Positions 1 through 8,600 of a stretch of DNA of 23,629 bases are shown here, piece by piece; position 1 is the stretch's first letter; each line of letters opens with the position of its first letter. Origin of the DNA: a virus; the IMG/VR virus record IMGVR_UViG_3300007754_000061, positions 1 through 23,629 of that record; one strand, 5' to 3'. Under the pieces are notes generated by a model. It saw only the letters and a program-made list of their open reading frames with translations, did no database searches and was not told the origin of the DNA. A program made the translations under genes and the position numbers.

Positions 1-1254
1 GGAGCATCATTTGGTGATGATACAGGAACTTGGGAATTTGACGGGGCAGGAGCATTATCTGAAACAGGAATGACAACATTTAGTGTAACACCGTCAAGTA
101 CTTTGTATATGCAGGGTGGTGGAGTTTCCAGGTATGGAGATGATACAGGTTATTGGAGTTTTGATGGTAGTGGAGCGTTGTCTGAAACAGGAATGACAAC
201 AATTTCAATGACGCCATCTAGTACAGTAGATGTAGATGCGGGTGGTGCAGTTACAATAGATTCTTCAGCAGCAATTAGTATTGGTGGTGATTCAGTTGGA
301 CAAAAGATTACAGTAGGTGGAGATACTGGTACTAGAACTGAAGTAGAATTAAATGCAATTTTAGTAGATATTAATGCTGGAGCCAGTGGAGTCACGATTG
401 ATGCTGGAGCAGCGTCTAGTTTTACAACTTCTGCAGGAGCATTAACATTAGAAGGGGCATCGGGGGTAGATTTAAAAGAAAATGGTACTTCAGTTATTAC
501 TATTGATTCTGCGCGAGATACTTTGTTTGCATCAACTGGGGGATCAACAGGAGACCCAGATGTAGAATTTGATGGTTATGTTAGACATGATGGACAAGTA
601 GAAATAGCCGATACAACAACTTCAACAACAACTAGTACAGGTGCTTTGGTTGTTGATGGTGGTGTAGGTATAGTTGAAAATTTAAATGTCGGAGGAAATG
701 CCGCAATCACAGGTAATTTAACGGTATCGGGAACTACGACCACAGTAGATTCTACCGTAGTAAATATTGGAGACAATATCCTCACATTAAACGCAGCTGG
801 TGGAGCGGTAGATAGTGGTATACAAGTTATAGACGCAGTAAGTACATCACATACAGGATCATTATTATGGAACGCAACCAATGATTATTGGTATAGTGGA
901 ATTAGTGGTTCAACACATTATAGACACCCAGTACAAACCGGACTTTCAGATTTAACAGAAAATAGACCAGTAATTGCGGATGGTAATGGTAGATTAGAAT
1001 CTTCAGCAAATATTACAGATGATGGTTCGACAGTAAATATGGGCGTATCTACTCATGTAACTGGTTCAGTTTTTGTTAGTACTGGAGCAAGTGTAGCATC
1101 TGGTAGTTCAGTAGCTTTCCAGGTTCCTTCAAGTACTCAAGTTGGATATATGTCATCTGCTGATACAACCGCTGTTACTGCTGGATTAGTTGGATATAAC
1201 GCAAGTAATGGAAATTTAACGGTTAGTTCTGTCATTGATGGGGGGACATTCTAA
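1..1254 (+). CDS. Tail fibre / adhesin protein, 5' end outside window
   Basis: The reading frame is open from base 1, so the protein starts upstream; 417 codons are visible. The product is rich in Gly, Ser, Thr, Ala and Asp with few charged or aromatic residues, as in beta-rich trimeric phage fibres. It opens with two copies of a 41-residue repeat (GDDTG.W.FDG.GALSETG). Further on it has the segment GALVVDGGVGIVENLNVGG followed by GNLTVSGTTTT and a 'LLWNATNDYWYSG' stretch, a module order I know from fibre proteins of marine T4-like phages. The C-terminus (GYMSS...GNLTVSSVIDGGTF) is nearly repeated at the end of the next gene. The stop overlaps the next start as TAATG, so the two are probably translationally coupled. 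Which structure the fibre attaches to, and its receptor, cannot be told. Confidence 0.8.
   Translation, partial: GASFGDDTGTWEFDGAGALSETGMTTFSVTPSSTLYMQGGGVSRYGDDTGYWSFDGSGALSETGMTTISMTPSSTVDVDAGGAVTIDSSAAISIGGDSVGQKITVGGDTGTRTEVELNAILVDINAGASGVTIDAGAASSFTTSAGALTLEGASGVDLKENGTSVITIDSARDTLFASTGGSTGDPDVEFDGYVRHDGQVEIADTTTSTTTSTGALVVDGGVGIVENLNVGGNAAITGNLTVSGTTTTVDSTVVNIGDNILTLNAAGGAVDSGIQVIDAVSTSHTGSLLWNATNDYWYSGISGSTHYRHPVQTGLSDLTENRPVIADGNGRLESSANITDDGSTVNMGVSTHVTGSVFVSTGASVASGSSVAFQVPSSTQVGYMSSADTTAVTAGLVGYNASNGNLTVSSVIDGGTF
13..258 (+). repeat. Two tandem 123-bp (41-aa) repeats in the fibre gene
   Basis: Units start at 13 and 136, exactly 123 bp apart and in frame. Both read GDDTG.W.FDG.GALSETGMTT.S.TPSST. 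A 21-bp stretch is identical in both copies (58-78 and 181-201). More copies may lie left of the window. Confidence 0.8.
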
Positions 1255-1496
1255 TGGCGACTTGGAAAAAATTATTAGTATCGGGGAGTATTGCAAAAAT
1301 ATCATCATTATTTGTGACTAGCGGTGCAACTAAAGTGTCAAATAGTGGGAGTTTATTTGTGTTTGCTAACAATTCCGATAAAGAGTTTGGTTATTTATCT
1401 TCTAGTGCCAGTGAAACAGAAACAGATGGTATACCAGGATATGATACAAATGGAAATTTAACTGTAAGTACTTTAATTGATGGAGGATCATATTAA
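1254..1496 (+). CDS. Small fibre-associated protein with W-K-K..SGS N-terminus
   Basis: An 80-aa protein starting MATWKKLLVSGS, a head motif that recurs at the N-termini of the fibre genes at 2931 and 5291. Its C-terminal third (GYLSS...GYDTNGNLTVSTLIDGGSY) copies the C-terminus of the gene before it, so the two proteins probably share a folding or docking module. The start at 1254 is set by the TAATG overlap and a purine-rich GGGGGGA ribosome site 10-16 bases upstream, inside the codons for the previous protein's last Asp-Gly-Gly. The end overlaps the next gene in the same way. It may be a short adaptor or tip subunit of the fibre. No enzymatic motif is visible. Confidence 0.7.
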   Translation: MATWKKLLVSGSIAKISSLFVTSGATKVSNSGSLFVFANNSDKEFGYLSSSASETETDGIPGYDTNGNLTVSTLIDGGSY

Positions 1497-1786
1497 TGGC
1501 ACAGGTAATAAAACTAAAAAGAAGCTCTACTTCAGGTGCAGTTCCATCTACGGGCAATTTAGCATTAGGGGAACTTGCTATGAATACCTATGAAGGTAAG
1601 ATTTTTTTTGAAAAAAATGATGGATCTGCTTCAATACAAACAATATTAACAACAGACTCAAAAACTACAGGATCGATAGAATTAACAGGCGATGTTACAG
1701 CATCAAAATTTAGTGGTGATGGGTCAGCATTAACAAACGTGACAGATCCAAATTCTGTAGTGTTTGGAATAGTTTTCGGAGGATAA
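1496..1786 (+). CDS. Small tail-fibre protein with Mtd-N-like N-terminus
   Basis: A 96-aa protein. Residues 1-40 (IKLKRSST...GNLALGELAMNTYEGKIFF) follow the pattern 'K.RSST.G..P....L..GELA.NT..GK.F', the small beta fold that opens many phage fibre and receptor-binding proteins and resembles the N-terminal domain of the Bordetella phage tropism determinant. The second half (GDVTASKFSGDGSALTNV) resembles the 'GDGSNLTG' segments of the fibres at 2931 and 5291. The start overlaps the previous stop (TAATG) with GGAGG just upstream. It probably forms a small trimeric connector. The family link is from pattern memory, not a search. Confidence 0.65.
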   Translation: MAQVIKLKRSSTSGAVPSTGNLALGELAMNTYEGKIFFEKNDGSASIQTILTTDSKTTGSIELTGDVTASKFSGDGSALTNVTDPNSVVFGIVFGG

Positions 1787-1789
1787 TAA

Positions 1790-2116
1790 ATGGCTAATAC
1801 ATTCAAAAATGCAGCAACAGGATCAAGTACAACATTACAAGCGATGTATACTTGTCCATCAGCGACAACTGCGGTAGTACATGCAATTTATTTAAGTAAT
1901 ATTGACGGTACAAATGCAGCTACTATAAATTTAAGTGTTAGTGGTAGTGCTACGTTTGAGGGCAGGACATATTTGTTAAAAACTGTAAATGTACCTGCGG
2001 ATTCTACAGTAATAATTGAAAAACCAATCAATTTGGGAGCAGGGGATAAATTAGAAACTGAAGCTTCCGCAAACGGAGATATTGATGCGTTTGCAAGCAT
2101 TTTGGAGATAACATAA
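1790..2116 (+). CDS. Small beta-sandwich virion structural protein
   Basis: A 108-aa protein beginning MANTFKNAATGSSTT and ending ...ASILEIT. It has alternating hydrophobic beta strands and no charged helices. This start-to-end pattern (a ligand-free jelly-roll-like fold of about 100-110 aa ending in 'LEIT') matches a common small structural protein in marine phages, usually found next to fibre or neck genes. It starts 3 nt after the previous stop, with GGAGG overlapping the codons of the previous C-terminal Gly-Gly. It ends one base before the next ATG. It is probably a virion decoration or fibre-attachment subunit; its exact place on the particle is unknown. Confidence 0.6.
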   Translation: MANTFKNAATGSSTTLQAMYTCPSATTAVVHAIYLSNIDGTNAATINLSVSGSATFEGRTYLLKTVNVPADSTVIIEKPINLGAGDKLETEASANGDIDAFASILEIT

Positions 2117-2117
2117 T

Positions 2118-2831
2118 ATGGCCGGTACGTTAAAATATATTGGTCAAGAACGATTTGATAGTAAAGTCACTGTCACGGATGGTGGAGCAGAAATAACAGG
2201 ATCGATTGATGTAGATGGTATTATAAAAGAGAGATTAAATTCCCTTATACCAACAATATTAGAAGGTCTTGTAGTACATTCAGATTCTTATAACGTTCTG
2301 GGGTCAAATGCTTTAACTACTGAAGATGGTGAAGCAATTATATTTGATGTAGATTCATCTGAGCATTCAATGTTTCCAGTAAGTGGTTCATCGTTAAAAA
2401 TTACTGGTGATGCTACTATTGACGGAAATTTAAACGCATCACTAACATTAAACGATACTCTACCAGAAGCAGATGACGCATATGATTTAGGTTCAAGTGT
2501 AAAAGAATGGAAAGATTTATATATTGATGGAACTGCAAATATAGATACATTAGCAGTTTCAGATGCATTTACTTATGGAAGTTCAACCTGGAATGAGACA
2601 TCTGGTATAAATGAACTTACAGGGTCGAGTTGGTCTTTTAAGGCAACATCTGGCTCGGGTGATTTATTTTCTATAACTAATACTGATGATGATATTGTGT
2701 TTAGGGTACAGGATTCAGTAGTTATTATGGCAGCGAAAAATACAACTCCTACAGCAGTCTCAGGTGGACTGTTTTATTCAGGATCTGACCAATGGTTTCT
2801 TGGATATGAGAATTTTGGGAGTACAAGTTAG
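2118..2831 (+). CDS. Tail fibre protein, 237 aa
   Basis: The N-terminal third holds a segment (LIPTILEGLVV....TTEDGEAIIF) that weakly resembles the C-terminal part of the 124-aa protein at 5291. The middle has the typical fibre signature AYDLGSSVKEWKDLYIDGTA (about residues 121-140), seen in many T4-like marine fibre proteins and again in the two large fibres of this window. The C-terminus (GGLFYSGSDQWFLGYEN) looks like a compact beta-rich tip. GGAGA upstream of the ATG, inside the previous gene's last codons, supports the start. It closes the run of five tightly linked small genes; a 99-nt gap with a candidate promoter follows. Confidence 0.7.
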   Translation: MAGTLKYIGQERFDSKVTVTDGGAEITGSIDVDGIIKERLNSLIPTILEGLVVHSDSYNVLGSNALTTEDGEAIIFDVDSSEHSMFPVSGSSLKITGDATIDGNLNASLTLNDTLPEADDAYDLGSSVKEWKDLYIDGTANIDTLAVSDAFTYGSSTWNETSGINELTGSSWSFKATSGSGDLFSITNTDDDIVFRVQDSVVIMAAKNTTPTAVSGGLFYSGSDQWFLGYENFGSTS

Positions 2832-2880
2832 ATTTTAGTAAAAGAAAAGTGGAATATGAGAATATAAATTTTAGAAAGAT

Positions 2881-2888
2881 TATATTTA
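2881..2888 (+). promoter_or_regulatory. TATATTTA box, candidate late promoter
   Basis: TATATTTATTA lies 50 nt upstream of the ATG at 2931, in one of the few real intergenic gaps. The same 8-mer precedes several other genes here (9748, 12441, 13186, 14195). It is not the classical T4 late TATAAATA. Confidence 0.45.
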
Positions 2889-2930
2889 TTAATGAATCGT
2901 GAACTGTAAAGTTTACATAGGAGAAACAAA

Positions 2931-4886
2931 ATGGCACAATGGAGAAAAGTACTAGTATCAGGCAGCGCAGCATCAGTATCATCTGTAAATAGTGATGCCG
3001 CAATAACCGCAGGAACCAGTTTTATAATTGGATCTGCTGATATTAATGAAACAGATTTAGAAAAGATTGATGGTATAACTGATGGTGCGGGTGCCGCTAA
3101 TAAAGCATTGGTTCTTGATTCGAATGCAGACATTGCTTCAGGGTTAAGAAATATAACAATAACAGGAACATTTTCTGATGGTAACTATACCTTTGATACA
3201 AGTGGAAATGTATCTGGTTTAGGAACAGTTGGTTCAGGTAATATTACCTCAACTGGTACTGTACAAGGTACAACTATTACAGCAACAACAGCTTTTGTCC
3301 CAGATGCGTCGGATGGTGCAGCTTTAGGAACATCGTCATTAGAATTTAGCGATTTATTCTTAGCAGACGAGGCAGTTATAAATCTTGGTAATGAACAAGA
3401 TGTTACTTTAACTCACGTTGCCGATACAGGAATTCTTTTGAATTCCACACGCAAAATACAATTTAATGATTCTTCTCAATATATTGGTGCTTCAAGTGCC
3501 GCAGATTTAGATATAGCTGCCACAACCGATGTTAATATCGAGGCTACAACACTTGATGTTAATGCTGCGTTGGATGTGTCAGGTGCGACAACTCTTAATG
3601 GAGCAGTTACTCTTGGAGATGCTTCAGGTGATGATATTACAAATACTGGTAGATGGGTTGGAGATTTTGTTCCCAAGTCCGATAGTGCTATTGATTTAGG
3701 AACTTCCGCATTACAATTCGCAGAAGCTCATATTGATGCAGGGTATATAGATGATATTACTGCTACAGGAACTTCAACACTTACTACAGTTGATATTAAT
3801 GGTGGTAATATTGATGGAACTACTATTGGTGCAACATCAGCAGCAGCTGGTACATTTGCAGCAACAGTTGCAACTACTTTAAAAAATGCTTCTGCAGTAG
3901 GAGCATCACATTTAACTGGTTCATTTACTGGTTCATTTGTTGGAGATGGTAGTAATTTGACAGGAGTTTCTCAAGATATTGATACATTAAATGCTTATGG
4001 AGCAGCAACATTACATCAGACACAAGATAAATTCTTAGTATCTGATAATGGAACTGAAAAGAGTATTACATTTAGTAATCTGCAAGATAGCATTTTTGCA
4101 GATGTAAGTGGAGACGCTACAATAGCAGCAGGTGGAGCTGTAACAATAGCAGCAAATGCAGTTGAAGGTTCAATGTTAAATGATAATGTAATTTCTGGAC
4201 AAAGTAATTTAGGTAGTGCTACAGTAGCACAAGAAGATGAATTTTTATTCTCTGATGCTGGAACTATAAAAGCATTAACTTTTTCAAATCTTGAAGATTC
4301 AATGTTTGGAAATTTTAGTGGTGAAGCAACTGTAGCAGCTGGTGGAGCAGTAACTCTAGCAGCAACTAACACTAGTTTGACAACATTAGCGAATTTAACT
4401 ACCGCAGGCGCATTAAATGCAGGTTCGATTACAACAGGGTTTGGATCTATTAATAATGGTGCTTCAGCTATTACAACCACAGGAACAGTAACAGCAGGCA
4501 CATTGTCGGTGACTGGAAATTCAACTATCAATGGCGATTTAACCGTAAATGGTACAACTACAACATTGTCCACTACAAATTTGGCGGTTGGAGATAGTTT
4601 TATATTTGCAGCTACAGGTTCAGCGGCTTCAAATGTAGATGGTGGTTTGATTGTACAAGAAGGTGCTTCAGTCGATAGTGGTTCAGCGATATATCATGAT
4701 ACTGGAGATAACAGATGGGCAGTAGCTAAATCTGTTGCAGCTTCTGCTACCGCAGTAACCGCATTAGAACATGTAGTTACTGTAAAACAGTTAGGTGATA
4801 ATGATGATCCAGTATCAGGTGATAAAGAGTATGGAGCTGGTGAAATGGCAATAAATTCAGATGGAACTATTTGGATTTTTAGTTAA
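2931..4886 (+). CDS. Large tail fibre protein, 651 aa, modular
   Basis: Starts MAQWRKVLVSGS, the head motif also found at 1254 and 5291, after an AGGAGA ribosome site. Residues 30-100 carry the module FIIGSADINETDLEKIDGIT...KALVLD...[16 protein letters not shown], shared with the 1225-aa fibre. 'ALGTSSLEFSDLFLADEAVINL' and 'AIDLGTSALQFAEAHI' are two DLG-type fibre modules. Residues 320-348 hold [20 protein letters not shown], shared with the 124-aa protein. A 70-aa tandem repeat starts at residue 366, and a GDLTVNGTTTTLSTTNLAVGD module follows near 535. There is no S74 or other autoprotease domain at the C-terminus (GAGEMAINSDGTIWIFS), so folding may need another protein. It is almost certainly a fibre or adhesin; receptor unknown. 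Confidence 0.8.
   Translation: MAQWRKVLVSGSAASVSSVNSDAAITAGTSFIIGSADINETDLEKIDGITDGAGAANKALVLDSNADIASGLRNITITGTFSDGNYTFDTSGNVSGLGTVGSGNITSTGTVQGTTITATTAFVPDASDGAALGTSSLEFSDLFLADEAVINLGNEQDVTLTHVADTGILLNSTRKIQFNDSSQYIGASSAADLDIAATTDVNIEATTLDVNAALDVSGATTLNGAVTLGDASGDDITNTGRWVGDFVPKSDSAIDLGTSALQFAEAHIDAGYIDDITATGTSTLTTVDINGGNIDGTTIGATSAAAGTFAATVATTLKNASAVGASHLTGSFTGSFVGDGSNLTGVSQDIDTLNAYGAATLHQTQDKFLVSDNGTEKSITFSNLQDSIFADVSGDATIAAGGAVTIAANAVEGSMLNDNVISGQSNLGSATVAQEDEFLFSDAGTIKALTFSNLEDSMFGNFSGEATVAAGGAVTLAATNTSLTTLANLTTAGALNAGSITTGFGSINNGASAITTTGTVTAGTLSVTGNSTINGDLTVNGTTTTLSTTNLAVGDSFIFAATGSAASNVDGGLIVQEGASVDSGSAIYHDTGDNRWAVAKSVAASATAVTALEHVVTVKQLGDNDDPVSGDKEYGAGEMAINSDGTIWIFS
3018..3235 (+). 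repeat. Fibre cassette, copy A (partner at 6724-6935)
   Basis: This segment encodes IIGSADINETDLEKIDG through NVSGLGTVG and closely matches 6724-6935 in the 1225-aa fibre gene. A run of about 35 bp ending in 'ctggtttaggaac' is identical in both. It is a likely target for recombination between paralogues. Confidence 0.75.
4026..4364 (+). repeat. Two 210-bp (70-aa) spaced repeats in the 651-aa fibre
   Basis: Units start at 4026 and 4236, 210 bp apart. Both encode D.FL.SD.GT.K..TFSNL.DS.F followed by SG.AT.AAGGAVT.AA. They look like a duplicated shaft segment. Confidence 0.7.
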
Positions 4887-4914
4887 AATTATATAAAATA
4901 AATAGAGGTCATAA

Positions 4915-5214
4915 ATGGCGTTAAGAACGGGGAAAACCAGAGTATTGGTTGATGAAGCAGCCAAGTTTGGAAAAACGGAAATTGAATTTTTGTTAACTTT
5001 AATACAAGAATCAATGATTCCAGGAAAATTTTTACAACAAGCAATGGATGTTGTGGTAAAATTGAGAAATCAATATAAATTAATTGATAAACCTAAATGG
5101 GAAGTCAAAAACACAATGTCGATTGAAGAAGAAGTAAAAGAAAGAGCGAAAGCAGCCCTCAAAGAAAAAGAGGGAGAGCTTTGGATAAGAAATAAAGAAG
5201 AAAATGAAGCTTAA
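4915..5214 (+). CDS. Hypothetical helical protein, 99 aa
   Basis: I do not recognise this protein. It is charged (rich in Lys and Glu) and probably mostly helical. Residues 17-52 (KFGKTEIEFLLTLIQESMIP..FLQQAMDVVVKLRNQ) look like two amphipathic helices, and residues 70-99 form a long Glu/Lys helix. No signal peptide, membrane segment or catalytic motif is visible. Its composition is quite unlike the Gly/Ser/Thr-rich fibres on both sides, so it may be a fibre assembly or regulatory factor rather than a structural part; that is inference. AGAGG 6 bases upstream supports the ATG. Its 3' end overlaps a possible 28-codon ORF. Confidence 0.7.
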   Translation: MALRTGKTRVLVDEAAKFGKTEIEFLLTLIQESMIPGKFLQQAMDVVVKLRNQYKLIDKPKWEVKNTMSIEEEVKERAKAALKEKEGELWIRNKEENEA

Positions 5215-5290
5215 TGGTTGGCCCATCTCTTTGGCAGATGATGGGAAGTGGGCTCAAAAGAGTTACCAACCGCGATTGAGGGAAGAATAA
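5204..5290 (+). CDS. Possible 28-aa microprotein bridging two genes
   Basis: An ATG at 5204 (in GAAAATGAAG) opens a frame that overlaps the last 11 nt of the previous gene, fills the whole gap, and stops (TAA 5288-5290) directly against the next ATG at 5291. The predicted product starts MKLNGWPISLADDGKW and ends RLREE, an ordinary soluble composition. Bases here are clearly richer in G+C than the surroundings. A competing 21-codon frame starts at 5214 (MVGPSLWQMMGSG...) by a TAATG overlap. A frameshifted extension of the 99-aa protein, or a non-coding structured leader, are alternatives. No strong ribosome site precedes 5204. Confidence 0.4.
   Translation: MKLNGWPISLADDGKWAQKSYQPRLREE
5216..5271 (+). 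other. GC-rich region able to form nested stems
   Basis: GGTTG (5216-5220) can pair with CAACC (5267-5271). Inside it, GCCCA (5221-5225) can pair with TGGGC (5249-5253), and CATCT (5224-5228) with AGATG (5236-5240) as an alternative. There is no T-run after it, so it is not an intrinsic terminator. It ends just before the ribosome site of the gene at 5291 and could affect its translation. Confidence 0.4.
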
Positions 5291-5665
5291 ATGCCAAATT
5301 GGAAAAAAGTCATAATCTCTGGTTCAGATGCTAGTGTGTCGTCGTTATCTACAAGTGGAGCGATTATAAATGCATCGGCAGTAGGATCATCACATTTAAC
5401 AGGATCCTTTACAGGGTCTTATCAAGGTGATGGAAGTAATTTGACAGGAATCGAATCTGGTATATTTGCAGCAACAGGTTCAATTCAAGCTACCACAAAT
5501 ACAGTACAGGTTACTGGGTCTTTAAGTGTAGATGGCACAATTCAGGAAGCAGGATTTACAATTCCAGGATTGATAGAAAAAATGGTGGTGGATGGTTCTA
5601 GTACCTCAATATTAGATTTTACAACTATAACAAACAATGATGGCGAATTATTAGTAGCTAACTAA
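5291..5665 (+). CDS. Small fibre protein with W-K-K..SGS N-terminus
   Basis: A 124-aa protein starting [19 protein letters not shown], a close match to the N-terminus of the 651-aa fibre (MAQWRKVLVSGSAASVSS). Residues 33-55 ([20 protein letters not shown]) match another part of that fibre. It therefore looks like a shortened paralogue: head motif, one GDGSNLTG module, a beta segment ([14 protein letters not shown]), and a short C-terminal part. GAGGGA about 8 bases upstream supports the start. The next fibre gene follows after 11 nt. It may be the docking part of a two-protein fibre, with the 1225-aa protein (which lacks the head motif) as the distal part; this is inference from order. Confidence 0.7.
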   Translation: MPNWKKVIISGSDASVSSLSTSGAIINASAVGSSHLTGSFTGSYQGDGSNLTGIESGIFAATGSIQATTNTVQVTGSLSVDGTIQEAGFTIPGLIEKMVVDGSSTSILDFTTITNNDGELLVAN

Positions 5666-5676
5666 GGGAAAGAATA

Positions 5677-8600
5677 ATGGCAAAAACACACAGTAGTTTA
5701 ACAGGCGCAGATTTACATAATAATAAAGGTATAGGAGTCGAAACTTCTGCTAACTTTATGACGATAAGTCAATCTCTAAATATATTGAGTGCAAGTGCAG
5801 CATCAACTGCATCTTTTGGTAGATTTGAAGGAGCTGGAGACTCACATTTTAGTGGTTCTGTAACATTTGGCGGAGACCTGACAATTGGAGATGCTGCATC
5901 AGATTCAGTTTCTATAACTGCTGATTTAACTTCACATTTAATACCAAACGCAGATGCAACTTATGATTTAGGTTCAACTTCTCAAGGATGGAATGATTTA
6001 CACTTAGGTAGTGGTGGAGTTATTAATTTAGATGGTGGTGATGTTACAATGACACATTCATCAAATCTAGTTAGCATTGCTGGAGGAAACACAAGGGTTA
6101 TTAGATTAGAATTAGATTCAGCATCAGATTATATAGATGTTTCAACAGATTTACAAGTAATTGCAGCAGCAGATATTACATTAGACCCAGCAGGTGGAAA
6201 TGTTAAACCAGCTTCAAATGATGACGCGGCACTTGGTGTTGCAGGAACTGGTTGGTCAGATTTATTCTTAGCAGAGGGAGCAGTTATAAATTGGGATAGC
6301 GGCGATTTTACAGCAACTCAAGCAAATAATTTACTTACACTTTCTGGTGGAAACACAAGAGTTGATAGATTAGAAATAGATAGTGCAAATGATTATTTAG
6401 ATGTAGATACAGATTTAAAAATAGTAGCAGCAGCTGATATTACATTAGACCCAGGTGGTAACAATGTTAAACCTGGTTCAGATAGCGCTGATGATTTAGG
6501 TGTTAGTGGCACAGCTTGGAGAAAGTTATATGTAGATGATATAGAATTAAATTCACAAGGTAGTGTAACAAATGCAGTATCAGCATCCATTGGATATATT
6601 AGTGGGTCTGGTAATATGAAGATAGATGGCGCCGCAACATTTGGTGGTGGTTATGGTTCAACGGGAACAACTATTTCTTCAGCGGGCGTAATTCAATCTA
6701 ATGGTAATATAGAAACAGCAGGTAGTTTTGTTATTGGCTCTGCTGATATGAATGAAACAGATTTAGAAAAATTAGATGGTATAACAGATGGAACGGCAGC
6801 GGCAAATAAAGCATTAGTACTAGATGCATCAAAAGACATAGGAACTATTAGGAATTTAACTATTGACGGTGTATTTACTGATGGAAATTATACGTTTGAT
6901 ACAAGTGGAAATGTATCTGGTTTAGGAACGGTTGGATGTGGAGCAATAACTACATCAGGCAATTTAGCAGTAACAGGTACAATTACAGGAGATACTTCAC
7001 TAACTTTAGACTCAACCACTCTTACTACTGCTGAGTTAGGGGTTTTAGATTCTGTGACTGCAGGAACTGCAGCCGCTAGTAAGGCTGTGGTATTAGATGC
7101 AAGTAAAAATATAGCAACCATTGGGACTGTTGGTTGTGGAGCAATTACATCAACTGGAAATAGTTCATTTGCTGGTGGAGTGACGGTCGGAGGAGATTTA
7201 ACCGTAAATGGCTCTACTGTAACGGTTGATGCTACTACATTAAATGTAGCGGACAAAAATATCACGATTGCTAGTGGAAGTACAACTTCAGCAAATATGG
7301 ATGGGGCAGGATTAAATTTTGGTTTAGATGCTGCGGTATCTCAGTTAGCGTATCGACATAGTGATACAACTTTAACTTCAAGTGTAGATTTAGGTGCACC
7401 ACAATTCCATTCAAGTATTACAACTGGTACTGCACCATTTACAGTTCAATCAACTACTGAAGTTGCTAATCTTAACGCAGCTACTGTTGGTGGTAAAACT
7501 ATGGCAGAACCAGGAGCCATTGGTGGCACTACAGCCGCTGCTGGTACATTTACAGATTTAACTGCTACTGCAAACATTGATATTGATGATTCGGGTGGAG
7601 ATGGAGCAATGGATGGTGTTATTATTGGGGCAGCTACAGCAGCCGCAGCTACATTTACAACCGTTAATGGAACTACATTCGATGCTACTACTGATTTTAC
7701 AGTAGGTTCTACTGTAATTACAGACGATTCAATTGTGATGACTCCATCAAATAGTGATACGGTTACTATGGCAGCATCTACTAATGGTGCTTTGACTTTC
7801 ACTACGGTTGATGCAGCAGCCGCAGCAGCAAATCTTTTATTTACAATAGATGGTACTGCTGAGATTGCTTCAGCAGGAGCAATAACATTAGATTCTGGAG
7901 CAGGAATTAACCTTGAACCAGCAGCTGGTTCAGCAATTTTATTGGATGGTACAATTAGTGTAGATGCTGGAGTAGTAACAGGAGCAACATCTATTACATC
8001 TACTGCTTTTGTAGGTGATATAACTGGAGATATTACGGGTAATGCTGATACAGCAACTAAAATCGCATCTATTACGAATAGTAACATTGTACAATTAACT
8101 GAGTCACAAACTTTAACTAACAAAACTTTAACAAGTCCTGTCTTAACAACACCAGCATTAGGAACACCAGCAAGTGGTGTGATGACAAATGTAACAGGAA
8201 CGGCTTCAAATTTAACATCAGGTAAAGTAACAGTAACGGATAATGCAGACAATACAGCCTTTGCAATTCCTTTTCACGATGGATCAGATGCTTTATTAGA
8301 TGATACTGGAACATTAACATACAATCCAGGTACAGCAACATTGTCAGCAACAAGTGCTTCAATTACTTATATAACCTCAAGTAAGGTTGAGGTTGATGCT
8401 ACCTCGTTAACAATTGGTGGAACTTTACTTACTAAGACTATTGCAGATAATATTCAAAACACAAGTGGTACAAATACTGGTGACCAAGATTTATGGGATG
8501 TTGTTGCAGGTGATAGTGGAAATACAACTGCAAATTCTACAACTGATACACTTACAATTGCTGGTGGATCGGGAATTGATACAAGTGTAAGTGCCGATAC

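Noticed and set aside
1496-1786. Mtd-like head, raising the possibility of a diversity-generating retroelement
   Set aside because: No reverse transcriptase, template repeat or adenine-biased variable repeat is visible; only the generic head fold is suggested.
5216-5271. Nested stems considered as a tRNA
   Set aside because: Only 56 nt long, with no T-loop-like GTTC or proper arm lengths.
6019-6546. Regular repeats considered as a CRISPR or other non-coding array
   Set aside because: Units are 264 bp, in frame, diverged at synonymous and other sites, and encode shaft sequence; there are no spacers.
7446-8252. Long reverse-strand open frame (268 codons) opposite the long fibre; another at 4016-4573
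   Set aside because: They are Ala/Val/Pro-rich antisense images of Gly/Thr/Ser/Asp-rich fibre codons, with no ribosome site or recognisable domain. Fibre repeats commonly leave the antisense frame free of stops.
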